A stretch of 64,000 bases of DNA from Nitrospira sp. (GTDB taxonomy: Bacteria > Nitrospirota > Nitrospiria > Nitrospirales > Nitrospiraceae): contig JAVYIN010000003.1 in assembly GCA_035968315.1 (NCBI GenBank), positions 300,766 to 364,765 of the forward strand, given 5' to 3'. This document shows, one piece after another, positions 36,929 to 46,522 of this stretch. The stretch's first letter is position 1, and every line of letters begins with the position of its first letter. Under the pieces are notes generated by a model. That model saw nothing but the letters and a program-made list of their open reading frames with translations. It searched no databases and was not told the DNA's origin. The translations under genes were made by a program, and so were the position numbers.

Positions 36929-37936
36929 TTACCGCCCCTTCAATCGGCCGCGCATCTCTGAGATCATGCCTTCAAGATCAGCTTCGGCCTTTGCCCGATC
37001 ACTGACCAGCTCGTCCAGGTTGTAGGAACGCACGGGAGAAAGACTCTCTGCAGACGTTGGCGGCACGGACGGCTTTACAGGGGCAACCTTCGGCGCAGGA
37101 ACCTGGCTTGGGGCTGGACTCGGGGAGGCCAGCGCATGAGGAGGGGCCGCCTGGCCTACCGGAGCCTCAACCGCAGCACGCGTTGGTGCCGGAACGGACG
37201 AGGCGGGCTGCTGGCTGATCCCGCCCTGTTCGCGGAGCCATTGTCTTACCACCGCCGACTTGAGTGAAAAGCTGATACTGGTAATCGGCAGCCCATCCGG
37301 CGCCACACGGGCAATAGCCGTATTGACTCCGATCATGTGCCCCTCGCCATCGACGAGCGGGCCGCCGGAATTGCCCCGATTCAGGCCCGTTTCCGTCTGA
37401 AACACGTGCTTGCCCTTCACGCCGTTGAAATTATCGACTTCGGCGCTGATGACCCCCGTCGTCAAGGTCCAGAGTCCGCCCTGCTCCGGATGCCCGATCG
37501 CCACCACTCGATCGCCGATTCTCGTACCGGCGGAATCGCTGAGGTCAATCGTAGGGAGCGGCCCCGCAACCCCCTCAAGCTTCAGTAACGCCAGATCCAG
37601 CGGTGAGGAATAGGCCACAACTATAGCGCGCAGCATCCGTGAGAGATCGGCCTGTGAATCGCCGCTCACCCGTGCCGGCTTCAGAAATACCGACAACCGC
37701 GGATAGGGCTTGCCGGTTTTGTCGTCGATCACGACATGCGCATTCGTCAGCACCAGCCCGTCGGATTGAATGATGGATCCGGTTCCGCCACTTCCGTTTT
37801 TTCCGCTGTCGGGATGCCCCATCACCATGACAACCGCCGGCGAGGCCTGTTCGTAAATGTCTCGGGGCGAGAGGTCCTTCGCCTCTGCCATTGCGCTAAG
37901 GCAGCACACAACCACAAGTACGAGGCCGTATTTCAT
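36929..37936 (-). CDS. Periplasmic trypsin-like (HtrA-type) serine protease without PDZ
   Basis: A 335-residue exported serine protease of the S1C/HtrA kind. A signal peptide (MKYGLVLVVVCCLSAMAEA) precedes the catalytic domain: His in VLTNAHVVIDD near 75, Asp in SSPLDLALLKLEG near 125, Ser in LNRGNSGGPLVDGEG near 200. No PDZ domain follows; instead there is a Pro/Ala-rich linker (about 250-300) and a short charged helix at the end. The start at 37936 has a GGGGGA ribosome site; the frame is open further upstream without a good signal sequence. Role: envelope protein quality control, by family. Confidence 0.85.
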   Translation of the reverse strand: MKYGLVLVVVCCLSAMAEAKDLSPRDIYEQASPAVVMVMGHPDSGKNGSGGTGSIIQSDGLVLTNAHVVIDDKTGKPYPRLSVFLKPARVSGDSQADLSRMLRAIVVAYSSPLDLALLKLEGVAGPLPTIDLSDSAGTRIGDRVVAIGHPEQGGLWTLTTGVISAEVDNFNGVKGKHVFQTETGLNRGNSGGPLVDGEGHMIGVNTAIARVAPDGLPITSISFSLKSAVVRQWLREQGGISQQPASSVPAPTRAAVEAPVGQAAPPHALASPSPAPSQVPAPKVAPVKPSVPPTSAESLSPVRSYNLDELVSDRAKAEADLEGMISEMRGRLKGR

Positions 37937-38093
37937 CGCGTCCCCCTTTGACCGCCAAGAATGGAACCGGCCCATGAGCCTATGGCTCCGGCGCAATGGG
38001 CCAGACCAACGTCGATCGTCGTAGAATAATGAACGCCGGAAGGCACCCATCGTTGACCGGATGATGGGCCCACCCGGAAGACGCAGGAACCGG

Positions 38094-39212
38094 CTATTGG
38101 CCCTTGTAGAATCCGGCGATCATCTCGGCGACATAGGCGAGCTGGGCTTCGGAGAGTTCGGCAAAGACCGGGAGCGAGAGCACCTCTGCCGCCGCCCGCT
38201 CAGACTCGGGGAACGCTCCTGTTCGATGGCCAAGATCCTGATAGCACTGCTGGAGATGCATGGGCAGGGGGTAATAAATCTCCGTCCCCACCCCTTTGTC
38301 TTTGAGGTAGGCGCGAAGCTCGTCTCGTTTCGAGACACGAACGGTATATTGGTTATAGACGTGGAAATTCCCCGGCCTGGTCGCAGGCAAGGTGACTCGA
38401 TCGAGCAACCCGGCATCCTTGAATAACTGCTCATACCGAGCCGCATTGCGCCGGCGGCCTTCGGCCCACTGATCGAGATATTTCAATTTAATATGGAGCA
38501 CGACGGCCTGGAGCGCATCCAAGCGGCTATTGATGCCGATCGCCTCATGGAGATACCGCACGCGGCTTCCATGCACCCGCAACATGGAGAGAGAATCCGC
38601 CAGCGCTTGATCGTTGGTCGTGATCATCCCGCCATCGCCAAAGCCCCCCAGATTCTTCGAGGGGAAAAAGCTGAAACAGGCAGTCTCGCCCAGCACGCCA
38701 GCCCGTTTGCCGCCCTGCCAGGCTCCGATCGCCTGGCAGGCATCTTCAATCACCGGGATCTTGTGCGCACGGGCAATACGATTGATCGCGTCCATATCGG
38801 CGCACTGGCCGAAGAGATGCACCGGAATGATCGCCTTTGTTCTCGGGGTGATCGCCCGCTCAAGCTGCGCAGGATCGAGATTGAAGATATCCCGCTGGAT
38901 ATCGATGAACACCGGCTTCGCCCCAAGCCGGGAAATGGCGCCAGCCGTGGCGAAGAAGGTAAATGGCACGGTGATGACCTCATCACCGTGGCCCACCCCC
39001 ATGGCCATGAGGGAGAGCAACAGGGCATCGCTGCCCGAGGCGCAACTGATGGCATAACGGGCGCCGGTGTACTTGGCCACAGCCTCTTCAAATGCCACGA
39101 CACGAGGACCGAGGATGAAGCCCTGTTCATCACACACGGTGTGCACCGCCGCCATGATTTCGGCACGGAGCGGTTGGAATTGAGCTTTGAGATCAAGCAA
39201 AGGGATATTCAT
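38094..39212 (-). CDS. DegT/DnrJ/EryC1/StrS aminotransferase
   Basis: A 372-residue PLP-dependent sugar aminotransferase of the DegT family. It opens with MNIPLLDLKAQFQPLRAEI, has CASGSDALLLSLMA near 60 and the PLP lysine in FFPSKNLGGFGDGGMI near 186. Such enzymes add an amino group to nucleotide-linked keto sugars for surface glycans. No other sugar gene is adjacent; it follows the pilus-linked ABC permease on the same strand after 120 bases, so modification of pilin or surface polysaccharide is a possibility only. Confidence 0.9.
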   Translation of the reverse strand: MNIPLLDLKAQFQPLRAEIMAAVHTVCDEQGFILGPRVVAFEEAVAKYTGARYAISCASGSDALLLSLMAMGVGHGDEVITVPFTFFATAGAISRLGAKPVFIDIQRDIFNLDPAQLERAITPRTKAIIPVHLFGQCADMDAINRIARAHKIPVIEDACQAIGAWQGGKRAGVLGETACFSFFPSKNLGGFGDGGMITTNDQALADSLSMLRVHGSRVRYLHEAIGINSRLDALQAVVLHIKLKYLDQWAEGRRRNAARYEQLFKDAGLLDRVTLPATRPGNFHVYNQYTVRVSKRDELRAYLKDKGVGTEIYYPLPMHLQQCYQDLGHRTGAFPESERAAAEVLSLPVFAELSEAQLAYVAEMIAGFYKGQ

Positions 39213-39332
39213 GCGATTACGCTCGTGATTGGAGGATATAGCATGGGCTCTTCACAACACCCGATGCTCCATCAATACCCTGGACGCATTGTCTTTGCAA
39301 GCGGAGAAATAACCCGACGCGGACCAGCCGCC

Positions 39333-40094
39333 TCAGCGGAAGTCTCGCCGCTGGAAGATGATGCTGGCGGAAACCAAGAGAAAGGCGACATAGGTGAGTC
39401 CGTAGGCCACAATCAACAGCAGATCGGCCCCCGATACCTCCAGGTGGTGAATCACATGCCCCTTCAGATTGAACCGTTCTAAATTGGGGAGGACATAGTA
39501 GAGCCCATTGAGCAGCGCCTGCCCCCCCTCGCCCATTTTGGCCCCGAAGGTCTTGAGATCAGCCGTCAGATGCCCGATGACATAGGCGGCCAGCGTAAAG
39601 ATGGCGCTGAGCGTCGCACTCGTAAACGTTGAGCAGAGCAGCGCAACCGCCGTGATCACCATAAACTCGACAAAGATGAGTCCCAGGGCCTTGAATAACA
39701 TGCTGTCGATCGGCACCTCTTGCGCAATGAGCACCAGAAGCAACCCGCCGGCCATGATGAGGGTGTTCACGAACAACGTAATCGTCAACCCCAGATACTT
39801 CCCCACCAAAAATTGGTACCGGGCCACGGGCTTGGAGACGATGGTGTAAATCGTTTTCTTTTCAATCTCCTTATTGACCAGTCCAATGCCGACAAAAATC
39901 GCAATCAAGACGCCAAAAATATTGATGCTCCCGAGCCCGACATCCAGCAACAAGCGATGAAACTCACCCAACGTCAGCCGCATCAGCAGCAAGGAACTGC
40001 CGATCATCAAGAGGGCGAACACCAAGAGATTGTAGAGCAGCTTGTCCCGTAAATTTTCGCGGAAGGTATTCAGCGCAATCGACAGCACTTTCAT
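39333..40094 (-). CDS. ABC-2 type permease, PilI-like
   Basis: A 253-residue inner-membrane permease with about six membrane segments (for example LVFALLMIGSSLLLMRLTL and FGVLIAIFVGIGLV). It belongs to the ABC-2 group. Its start overlaps the stop of the ATP-binding subunit gene (ATGA), so both form one transporter. The order pilA, TPR-like protein, ATPase, permease equals pilA-pilG-pilH-pilI of Myxococcus xanthus, where the exporter is needed for type IV pili; assignment here rests on order and family, not on close sequence comparison. Confidence 0.8.
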   Translation of the reverse strand: MKVLSIALNTFRENLRDKLLYNLLVFALLMIGSSLLLMRLTLGEFHRLLLDVGLGSINIFGVLIAIFVGIGLVNKEIEKKTIYTIVSKPVARYQFLVGKYLGLTITLFVNTLIMAGGLLLVLIAQEVPIDSMLFKALGLIFVEFMVITAVALLCSTFTSATLSAIFTLAAYVIGHLTADLKTFGAKMGEGGQALLNGLYYVLPNLERFNLKGHVIHHLEVSGADLLLIVAYGLTYVAFLLVSASIIFQRRDFR

Positions 40095-41059
40095 ACATGC
40101 ACCTCCGCCGCCGGCTGCCCGCCCCGCACTTCACGGATAAAGAGATCTTCGAGCGAGGCCTTGTGCGGCGTCAACGAGACCAGCTTGGCGTTGGCCACGC
40201 GAATCACGTCGAGCGCCTCATCCACAGACTGCTGACTGGCCAGCACCACCATGACCCGCTCCCCATGGAGCACGACTTTACTGGCCAGCAGCCGAAGTTG
40301 CGCCAGTCCTTCTGGCGAGAGACGATCAACAACCATCTCCACCTCATGAGTCGCGCCACGCTCAATCAGATCCGACACCTGCCCGCAGGCGACTAATTTG
40401 CCCTTCATGATCATCGCCACGCGATCGCACAGCAGTTCCGCATCGTGCAAAATGTGGGAGCTGAACATCACAGTCTTCCCCGATTCCTTCAGTCGGAGGA
40501 TGAGGTCACGGACCTCTTTCCGGCCAACCGGATCGAGCCCCGACATGGGCTCATCCAACACCACTAACTCAGGATCGTTAATCAGCGCCTGGGCAATCCC
40601 CACCCGCTGCAACATGCCCTTGGAAAACTTTCTGAGTTGCAGATCTCGCGCATGGGTCATGCCCACCAATTCAAGCAGCTCGTCCACGCGTGTATCGAGT
40701 GCCGCTCCCCAGAGGCCGAACAGATGGCCATAGAAGTTGAGAAACTCGCGGCTGGTGAGATAGTCATAGAAATACGGGGACTCCGGCAAAAACCCGAGCT
40801 TGGCCTTGGACGCGGGATCACCGATCGGATGGCCCAAAATCGAAGCCTGTCCGCTTGTGGGATAGATGAGGCCCATCAACATCTTGATCGTCGTGGTCTT
40901 CCCTGCCCCATTGGGGCCGAGAAAGCCGAACACTTCACCCCGTCGCACGCTCAACGAGAGTTGATCGACGGCGGTTACCCGCTTTCCCCAAAACCCTACG
41001 CGAAACACTTTGGAGAGTTGATCGATCTGAACCACGACATCTGAACTAGGCATCACCAC
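40091..41059 (-). CDS. ABC transporter ATP-binding protein, PilH-like
   Basis: A 322-residue ATPase of an ABC-2 exporter. Walker A LGPNGAGKTTTIKMLMGL near 48, the ABC signature LRKFSKGMLQRVGIAQALI near 145, Walker B LVVLDEPMSGLDPVGRKE near 165 and H-loop SSHILHDAELLCDRVAM near 200 are all present. The C-terminal 80 residues are a regulatory extension typical of NatA/DrrA-type proteins. It sits between the PilG-like gene (0-base gap) and the permease (4-base overlap). Confidence 0.93.
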   Translation of the reverse strand: MVMPSSDVVVQIDQLSKVFRVGFWGKRVTAVDQLSLSVRRGEVFGFLGPNGAGKTTTIKMLMGLIYPTSGQASILGHPIGDPASKAKLGFLPESPYFYDYLTSREFLNFYGHLFGLWGAALDTRVDELLELVGMTHARDLQLRKFSKGMLQRVGIAQALINDPELVVLDEPMSGLDPVGRKEVRDLILRLKESGKTVMFSSHILHDAELLCDRVAMIMKGKLVACGQVSDLIERGATHEVEMVVDRLSPEGLAQLRLLASKVVLHGERVMVVLASQQSVDEALDVIRVANAKLVSLTPHKASLEDLFIREVRGGQPAAEVHV

Positions 41060-42031
41060 TTACTCCCATGTCCGAGGGAACACATAGGCAGGCTCTATTT
41101 TCGGATATCTATAAACAGGTGGCCGCTTACGTTTATAAAACGTGCGTAGCCGTTCTGGATGGGTAGAACTGAACACTGAACCGGTCTCATGATTCAACCG
41201 ATATTCACCGCCAAATGGCTCCACTGGAAGACCGGATAAAATCCTGTCGGCCACTAATGCCATGAGTGTCGTCGGGAAAGCCCGATGTGATATCTGATAC
41301 GTTTCGATGGCACGTTCAAGAATTCGAATATCTCTTTCAATGATAACTTCTTTCATCCTTTTCACCAAGACATCTCGCACATCTGGATCATTCGTCTCTC
41401 GTATACGCGCGTCCAGAAAGGCCATGGCTGTTTCAGGATTCCCCGCCTCCGCAGCCATACGAGTGGCAAGCCCAGGAAGATAGGCTGGCCGATCTGGAAG
41501 AATAGCCGCTTTCATAAGGTACTCTGCCCCCTTAGCCGGATCAGCTAGCAGAAAATAGTAATTGTAGCCAAGGAGAAAAGGAATATTCCAAACACTGGGA
41601 TTTTCGTTGGCGCCCTTTTCAAGTAGGCGATTACTCAAGTCCGTGCGGTTGGCCTGATCGACGAGAACAACTCCGCCGGCATAGTAGGGATAGGTATATT
41701 GGGGATCGAGCGTCGTAATGACATCCAGTGTATGATACATCCACTCGTATTCGTCTTCGCTAATCCCTCTCTTCCCCACAACCTGTAACAGCCTGAGCCA
41801 AAGAAGGTCGGCCCCTAAGTGATGGTAGCCGAGCAAGGCAGGTTTTAAATATTCGCCTTTGGGCAACTGCGCGAGCCCCTCAATCTGAATGACGGTTCGA
41901 TCCTGTCGCCGATCGAGTTCTCCTTGGACCCAACCAAGGATCAGCAGCAACACCCCTCCCCCAAAGCCCAGCAGAATCTGATTTAGGAGGACTGTGCTGC
42001 GGCAATATACGAACGGTTTTGAAACTGCCAT
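41060..42031 (-). CDS. Membrane-anchored helical-repeat protein, PilG-like position
   Basis: A 323-residue protein with one N-terminal membrane segment (ILLGFGGGVLLLILGW) and a TPR-like helical domain (about 60-250; YPYYAGGVVLVDQ and FLLGYNYYFLLADPAKGAEY). The end, PFGGEYRLNHETGSVFSSTHPER, recalls the C-terminal segment of pseudopilins. It lies between pilA and an ABC exporter, the position of pilG in Myxococcus. I infer a role in pilin export or pilus assembly; no direct family match can be shown here. Confidence 0.65.
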   Translation of the reverse strand: MAVSKPFVYCRSTVLLNQILLGFGGGVLLLILGWVQGELDRRQDRTVIQIEGLAQLPKGEYLKPALLGYHHLGADLLWLRLLQVVGKRGISEDEYEWMYHTLDVITTLDPQYTYPYYAGGVVLVDQANRTDLSNRLLEKGANENPSVWNIPFLLGYNYYFLLADPAKGAEYLMKAAILPDRPAYLPGLATRMAAEAGNPETAMAFLDARIRETNDPDVRDVLVKRMKEVIIERDIRILERAIETYQISHRAFPTTLMALVADRILSGLPVEPFGGEYRLNHETGSVFSSTHPERLRTFYKRKRPPVYRYPKIEPAYVFPRTWE

Positions 42032-42064
42032 GGGAGATATACCGGCAGGCGAATAAAACGGAAC

Positions 42065-42092
42065 GTCCTGGCAGCCGAATGGCTGCCAGGAC
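42065..42092 (-). terminator. Terminator after pilA
   Basis: A perfect 12-base stem GTCCTGGCAGCC (42065-42076) and GGCTGCCAGGAC (42081-42092), loop GAAT, followed on the minus strand by a T-rich stretch (GTTCCGTTTTATTC). It lies 24 bases after the pilA stop. Partial read-through would give much pilin and little exporter. Confidence 0.85.
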
Positions 42093-42115
42093 CCATTCCT
42101 AGATAACTACTTGGC

Positions 42116-42733
42116 TTAGAATGTTCCGACAGTACAATCCGCTGAGCCGTTGTCCTGGCTCGCACCCCAATGTGAAATCGTACCATCTCCATCCAAGTTG
42201 GACTGTGCAAACGCATTGAAACCAACGTCCGTAGCCGCTCCAGCAGCACCCGTGAGCGCATTCGTGTTGGTTCCAAAGGCAGCTGGGGCACATGCCAGGA
42301 CTGGCACTGTAGAGCCCGTCGCCGCCGGAACAACTCCATACTGATACAGAACACTTCCGGTTGCCACAAACCCGATGTCGAGGAAAGACGCGGTGGCCGG
42401 AGCAGTAAAGGTTACAGTGCAATAGTCTGTTATGCCACCAGGCGCTGGTGTCGCAGCGGTTGACCAGGGGGTAGGAGTATTCTTAGCCGTGGTGCTGGGT
42501 GTGTTGCCAGTTGGCCAAACGGGGACGCCAATGTAGCAGCCTCGCTCAGCCTGAAATGAGGTCATCGAGGTCCGGATCGCGCCTAAGTTGGTCTTGGCCT
42601 CAGCCTGCCGAGACTTCATCTGGTACTGCAAGAAGTTCGGAATGGCGATGGCCGCCAAGATGCCGATGATCGCCACGACGATCATCAACTCGATGAGGGT
42701 GAAACCCTCTTGTTTGCGGAATGACTTCAACAT
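42116..42733 (-). CDS. pilA: Type IV major pilin
   Basis: A 205-residue type IVa prepilin. The leader MLKSFRKQEG is cut before Phe11, followed by the Glu5-containing hydrophobic helix FTLIELMIVVAIIGILAAIA. The globular part has four Cys (GCYIG, DYCTV, LACAP, ADCTVG), enough for two disulfides, and is rich in Thr, Ala and Gly. Start supported by AGGAGG. Downstream are its own terminator and then the PilG/H/I-like genes. pilT/pilU lie elsewhere in the window (54218-56470). Confidence 0.95.
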   Translation of the reverse strand: MLKSFRKQEGFTLIELMIVVAIIGILAAIAIPNFLQYQMKSRQAEAKTNLGAIRTSMTSFQAERGCYIGVPVWPTGNTPSTTAKNTPTPWSTAATPAPGGITDYCTVTFTAPATASFLDIGFVATGSVLYQYGVVPAATGSTVPVLACAPAAFGTNTNALTGAAGAATDVGFNAFAQSNLDGDGTISHWGASQDNGSADCTVGTF

Positions 42734-43231
42734 TGCACTGCCTCCTGGTTGATGGTTACTGACGGGCCCAACTTACTTCTTGTGCCTTGGTCATCTGCGG
42801 CGCCTCTACTGCCGCCTACCTGTGCCTTAGCAGGATCGGTGCCTGTCAGCGTCAGAATCGACTCTATCACCAGACGTATGGAAATCAATCATTTACGAAT
42901 TTCATCCCACGCGACATCGCGCATCCATCACCAACGGCCTTTCCTCTTTGTGCCCACAGATGCCAAGAATTGGCACTTTTTCTTCTTCAACGACGATTCT
43001 GTGCATGTGTCGCACGTTCCTCACGCGACAGCTCTGGATGAGGTACACAATCCGATCTGAACAGACTACAACCGAACATACCGCACGTATCTGATTGAAT
43101 CTCTTCGTGAAATGCATGTGATCGAACCGGGCGCGCTTGCACTTTACGCGCAACCCGGGAACTTGTCGGCGGGGAAATTCTCTGGTGTTGATGAATGGGA
43201 AGAAGAACGAAAGAAATCTGTACGAGGAAAG
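42734..43231. other. Intergenic region upstream of pilA, 498 bases
   Basis: It must hold the pilA promoter. A TGCCAAGAATTGGCA dyad near 42960 is the only clear structure. I found no properly spaced sigma-54 (GG-N10-GC) element. Short open frames on both strands do not look coding. Confidence 0.5.
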
Positions 43232-45070
43232 TTACGGTGTCTGTATCTTGTCTGATACGCGGCGCTTGGCTTGCTGGATGCGGTCTTCCTGCCCGGGATC
43301 GCCAAATCCTTGCTCGCGGAATCGTTGCGCGAGCTTGTCGTTCGATGGATCGAGTTCTAGCGAATGGAGCCAGGCTTCTCTGGCCTCTGACAGCTTCTGC
43401 TGTTTCACATAGATTTCACCCAGATGTTCGTAAATAACCGCATCATCCCCCACCAACGCCACGGCCCGCTTGATTTCAGCGAGTGCCTCCGCCAGCATGC
43501 CTGACTTGAAAAACGCCCAGCCCAAGCTATCGACGTAATACCCATTCTCCGGCTTGAGCGCGACCGCCTGCCTGGTGAGTGAGACGGCCTGCTCGATCTT
43601 GATCCCGCGATCGGCATAACTGTAGCCCAGATAGTTCATGGCATCGGCATGATGCGGATCCAAGGCCAGCGCCGATTCCATGGTCCGCACCACATCATCG
43701 AACCGGTTCAGCTTGTCGTAGACGGTGCCGAGGTTAAAGTGCAGGTCGGCATGCTTGGGATGATGCCTCAACCCCTCTTCAAAGGTCTGTACCGACTTCT
43801 CAAACTGCTCAGCCTGCAGATAGGCCAGCCCCAAGACAATAAAGGGCTCCGGTTGCTTGGGGTTGAGCCTGGTGGCCTCGCTCAGGTGAACGATCGCCTC
43901 GGCATAGTGCTTCAGCCGATAGTGCAACACGCCAAGATGAATATGACTCTCGACATAGGTCGCATCGAGTTGCAGATTGAACTGATAGGCGTCGATCGCC
44001 TTGGGCAGCTCCCTCGTCTCCTCATAGAGATAGCCCAGATAATCCCGCACTTTCAGTTCGGCCGGACGCACTGTAAGCACAGCCTGGAGTTGTTCGATGG
44101 CCTTGGGGAAGTCTTTTTTTTCTCCATAGATCAAGGCCATCCTGAGCTGGGCATCAAGATCTCCGGGCTCTTCGGCCAGCATTTTCTCCAATTCGGCTAA
44201 TCCACCGGCATAGTCTTTGGCCGCCACGTACAGCTGCACCAGCCGTTGCCGGATATCTTTGTTGTTCGGATTGACCCGATCGAGATACCGCCTGAGAATG
44301 CCAATCGCTTTTTCTTTCTCCTGCCGCGATTCATACAGAGAGGCTTCAGCCAGATAGGCCGGCTCAAACAAGGGATTCACGACAATGGCCCGTTCAAAAC
44401 TGGCGACGGCTTGCTCCATATTCCCTACGTCGCCATAGATCCGCCCGAGATAATAATGCCCATTGGGCGAGTCCGGCGATACAGCCAGCCCCTGCTTCAT
44501 CGTCTGCTCGGCTTCGGCCATCCGTTTTTGATTGACGAGAATGATGCCCTTATGGAAATAGGCCTCGCCTTTATTAGGCTCGCGTTCAATGGCCAGATCC
44601 AAGAAATGCAACGCTCGATCGGCCTTGCCGGCGCTCGCCAAAATGCTGGCTAGCTGTATGAGCAGCGGCGCCTCCTGGCCGCCCCCCTCTCCTGCCTCTT
44701 CGGCATACCGTACGGCATTGGGCAGATCGCCCAATCCAAAGTAAATCCCCGCTAAACGGGCCTTTACGGAACGGGAAGACGGATCGGCCTTCAACACGGC
44801 ACGATATTCCTGAATGGCTTTCTCTGTGTCCTGCGCCAGTTCCGCCTGATAGCCCAGCATAAAATGATAGGCCGCCGAGGCATCGGGCACAGGGGCTGGT
44901 TTTGGCGTGACGCTCGCGGTGACGGCTGGCTGCGGTTCCTGCGGTTTGGGTGCCGCTGCGCAAGCCACGATAACGAGCGGAATCAGCGCGAGCCACAACC
45001 GCTTCCCCGACCGGGACAGCGCCAGACCGGAAGATGCGCCCACGATGGAAGAATTCTGTAATGTCGTCAC
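43232..45070 (-). CDS. Large TPR lipoprotein
   Basis: A 612-residue lipoprotein made almost wholly of tetratricopeptide repeats. Starting from the GTG at 45070, a hydrophobic stretch (LWLALIPLVIVAC) ends in a lipobox, and then about 14 TPR units run from 60 to 600 (for example PNGHYYLGRIYGDVGNMEQA). TPR lipoproteins act as scaffolds for outer-membrane assembly or secretion systems. An alternative upstream frame would overlap dnaB and lacks a start near a signal peptide, so GTG 45070 is preferred. It lies 76 bases downstream of dnaB on the same strand. Confidence 0.87.
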   Translation of the reverse strand: MTTLQNSSIVGASSGLALSRSGKRLWLALIPLVIVACAAAPKPQEPQPAVTASVTPKPAPVPDASAAYHFMLGYQAELAQDTEKAIQEYRAVLKADPSSRSVKARLAGIYFGLGDLPNAVRYAEEAGEGGGQEAPLLIQLASILASAGKADRALHFLDLAIEREPNKGEAYFHKGIILVNQKRMAEAEQTMKQGLAVSPDSPNGHYYLGRIYGDVGNMEQAVASFERAIVVNPLFEPAYLAEASLYESRQEKEKAIGILRRYLDRVNPNNKDIRQRLVQLYVAAKDYAGGLAELEKMLAEEPGDLDAQLRMALIYGEKKDFPKAIEQLQAVLTVRPAELKVRDYLGYLYEETRELPKAIDAYQFNLQLDATYVESHIHLGVLHYRLKHYAEAIVHLSEATRLNPKQPEPFIVLGLAYLQAEQFEKSVQTFEEGLRHHPKHADLHFNLGTVYDKLNRFDDVVRTMESALALDPHHADAMNYLGYSYADRGIKIEQAVSLTRQAVALKPENGYYVDSLGWAFFKSGMLAEALAEIKRAVALVGDDAVIYEHLGEIYVKQQKLSEAREAWLHSLELDPSNDKLAQRFREQGFGDPGQEDRIQQAKRRVSDKIQTP

Positions 45071-45146
45071 GGTACCCTTATGAGGGAAAAGACTCGGAGT
45101 GCGCCGCACTGATGAAAAGAAGTATACCGAGCGGAGAAAAGACCCG

Positions 45147-46502
45147 TCAAACAACTTCGCGCGTATCGAGATTCTCGAATTTCGCATACTTGCTGTGGAA
45201 ATGGAGATCGACCTTGCCGATCGGCCCGTTCCGGTGCTTGCTGACGATGATATCGGCAATGCCTTTGCGCTCGGAGTTCTGATCGTAGACCTCTTCGCGA
45301 TAAATAAACATGACCACGTCGGCGTCCTGCTCGATGGCGCCGCTTTCTCGAAGGTCGGCGAGCATGGGGATCGGCGGTTTTCTCGCTTCGACCGCCCGGC
45401 TTAGCTGCGACAGGGCCACGACCGGCACGTTCAGCTCTTTGGCCAAGGCTTTCAGCGACCGGGAGATATCGGAGATTTCCTGCTGCCGTGACTCCGAATC
45501 GCTCCGCCCCTGCATCAGCTGGAGATAATCGACGATGAGGAGATCCAGCCCTTTTTCCGCTTTGAGACGGCGGGCCTTCCCGCGCATCTGCTGCACCGTA
45601 ATGCCGCCGGTGTCGTCGATATAGATCGGGGCCTGCTCCAGCTTGCCGGCCGCTTCCGCCAGCCGCCACCAATCTTCCTTCTGCAGCTTGCCCGTCCGCA
45701 GGCCGTGCGAATCGACGCGGGCCTCGGAACTCAACATGCGCAAGACGATTTGCGGCTTGGACATTTCGAGGCTGAAAATCCCCACGACAGATTTGGCATG
45801 GATCGCCGCATGGGTCGCAAACCCCAACGCCAGACTGGTCTTGCCCATGCTCGGGCGGCCGGCCACGACCACGAGGTCGGACGGCTGCAGCCCCGCCGAG
45901 AGATCGTCCAGGTCGATAAAGCCGGTCGGCACACCCGTGACATGCTCTTTCCGCTTCGAGAGCTGATCGACCAGGTCGAGACTCTCTTTAATGATCTCGT
46001 TGATCGGACTGAAGGCGCGCTCGAGCTTGCCCTGCGCAATACTGAAGACGGAGCGCTCGGCAAAATCGAGCAGGTCGTCGATGGAGGAGGTGCCCTCGTA
46101 CCCTTTCGTCAACACTTCGGTCGAGGTATGAATGAGCTGACGGGCGACGGATTTGTCGCGCACGATCTTGCAGTGATAGCGGACGTTCGCCGCGCTGGAC
46201 ACCGATTGCACGAGTTCGGCGAGGTAGGCCGCACCGCCGACCGACTCCAGCTCGGTCTTGGCCTTCAGCCGTTCCGTCAGCGTAATCTGGTCAATGACCT
46301 CGCCGATATCGGACAAGTCGAGCATCGCCCGATACACCTTGCGATGCGCCGTGCGGTAAAAATCCTCTTCCTGGAGCAGCTCCATCGCCTTCGGCATGGC
46401 CGCATTGTCCAGCAGAATGGCGCCCAATACCGACTGCTCCGCCTCCAAATTCTGCGGCGGCAGTTTCGGCTGGGAAAGATCGACCGCCCCCATCGACTTC
46501 AT
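45147..46502 (-). CDS. dnaB: Replicative DNA helicase
   Basis: A 451-residue hexameric helicase that unwinds DNA at the fork. The N-terminal DnaB domain starts KLPPQNLEAEQSVLGAIL; the RecA-like motor has Walker A GRPSMGKTSLALG near 210 and Walker B LLIVDYLQLMQGRSDSESRQ near 325, with the arginine finger loop near the end. Length and motifs are standard and no intein is inserted. It follows hisZ by 20 bases. Confidence 0.97.
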   Translation of the reverse strand: MKSMGAVDLSQPKLPPQNLEAEQSVLGAILLDNAAMPKAMELLQEEDFYRTAHRKVYRAMLDLSDIGEVIDQITLTERLKAKTELESVGGAAYLAELVQSVSSAANVRYHCKIVRDKSVARQLIHTSTEVLTKGYEGTSSIDDLLDFAERSVFSIAQGKLERAFSPINEIIKESLDLVDQLSKRKEHVTGVPTGFIDLDDLSAGLQPSDLVVVAGRPSMGKTSLALGFATHAAIHAKSVVGIFSLEMSKPQIVLRMLSSEARVDSHGLRTGKLQKEDWWRLAEAAGKLEQAPIYIDDTGGITVQQMRGKARRLKAEKGLDLLIVDYLQLMQGRSDSESRQQEISDISRSLKALAKELNVPVVALSQLSRAVEARKPPIPMLADLRESGAIEQDADVVMFIYREEVYDQNSERKGIADIIVSKHRNGPIGKVDLHFHSKYAKFENLDTREVV

Positions 46503-46522
46503 CCACTCCCCTTCGACGCCTG

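Noticed and set aside
42749..43060. Small + strand open frame upstream of pilA
   Set aside because: Composition and lack of a start signal do not support coding; it overlaps the pilA promoter area.
42734..43231. Sigma-54 promoter of pilA near 42970
   Set aside because: The GG and GC elements found are 9 rather than 10 bases apart and the sequence is part of a simple dyad.
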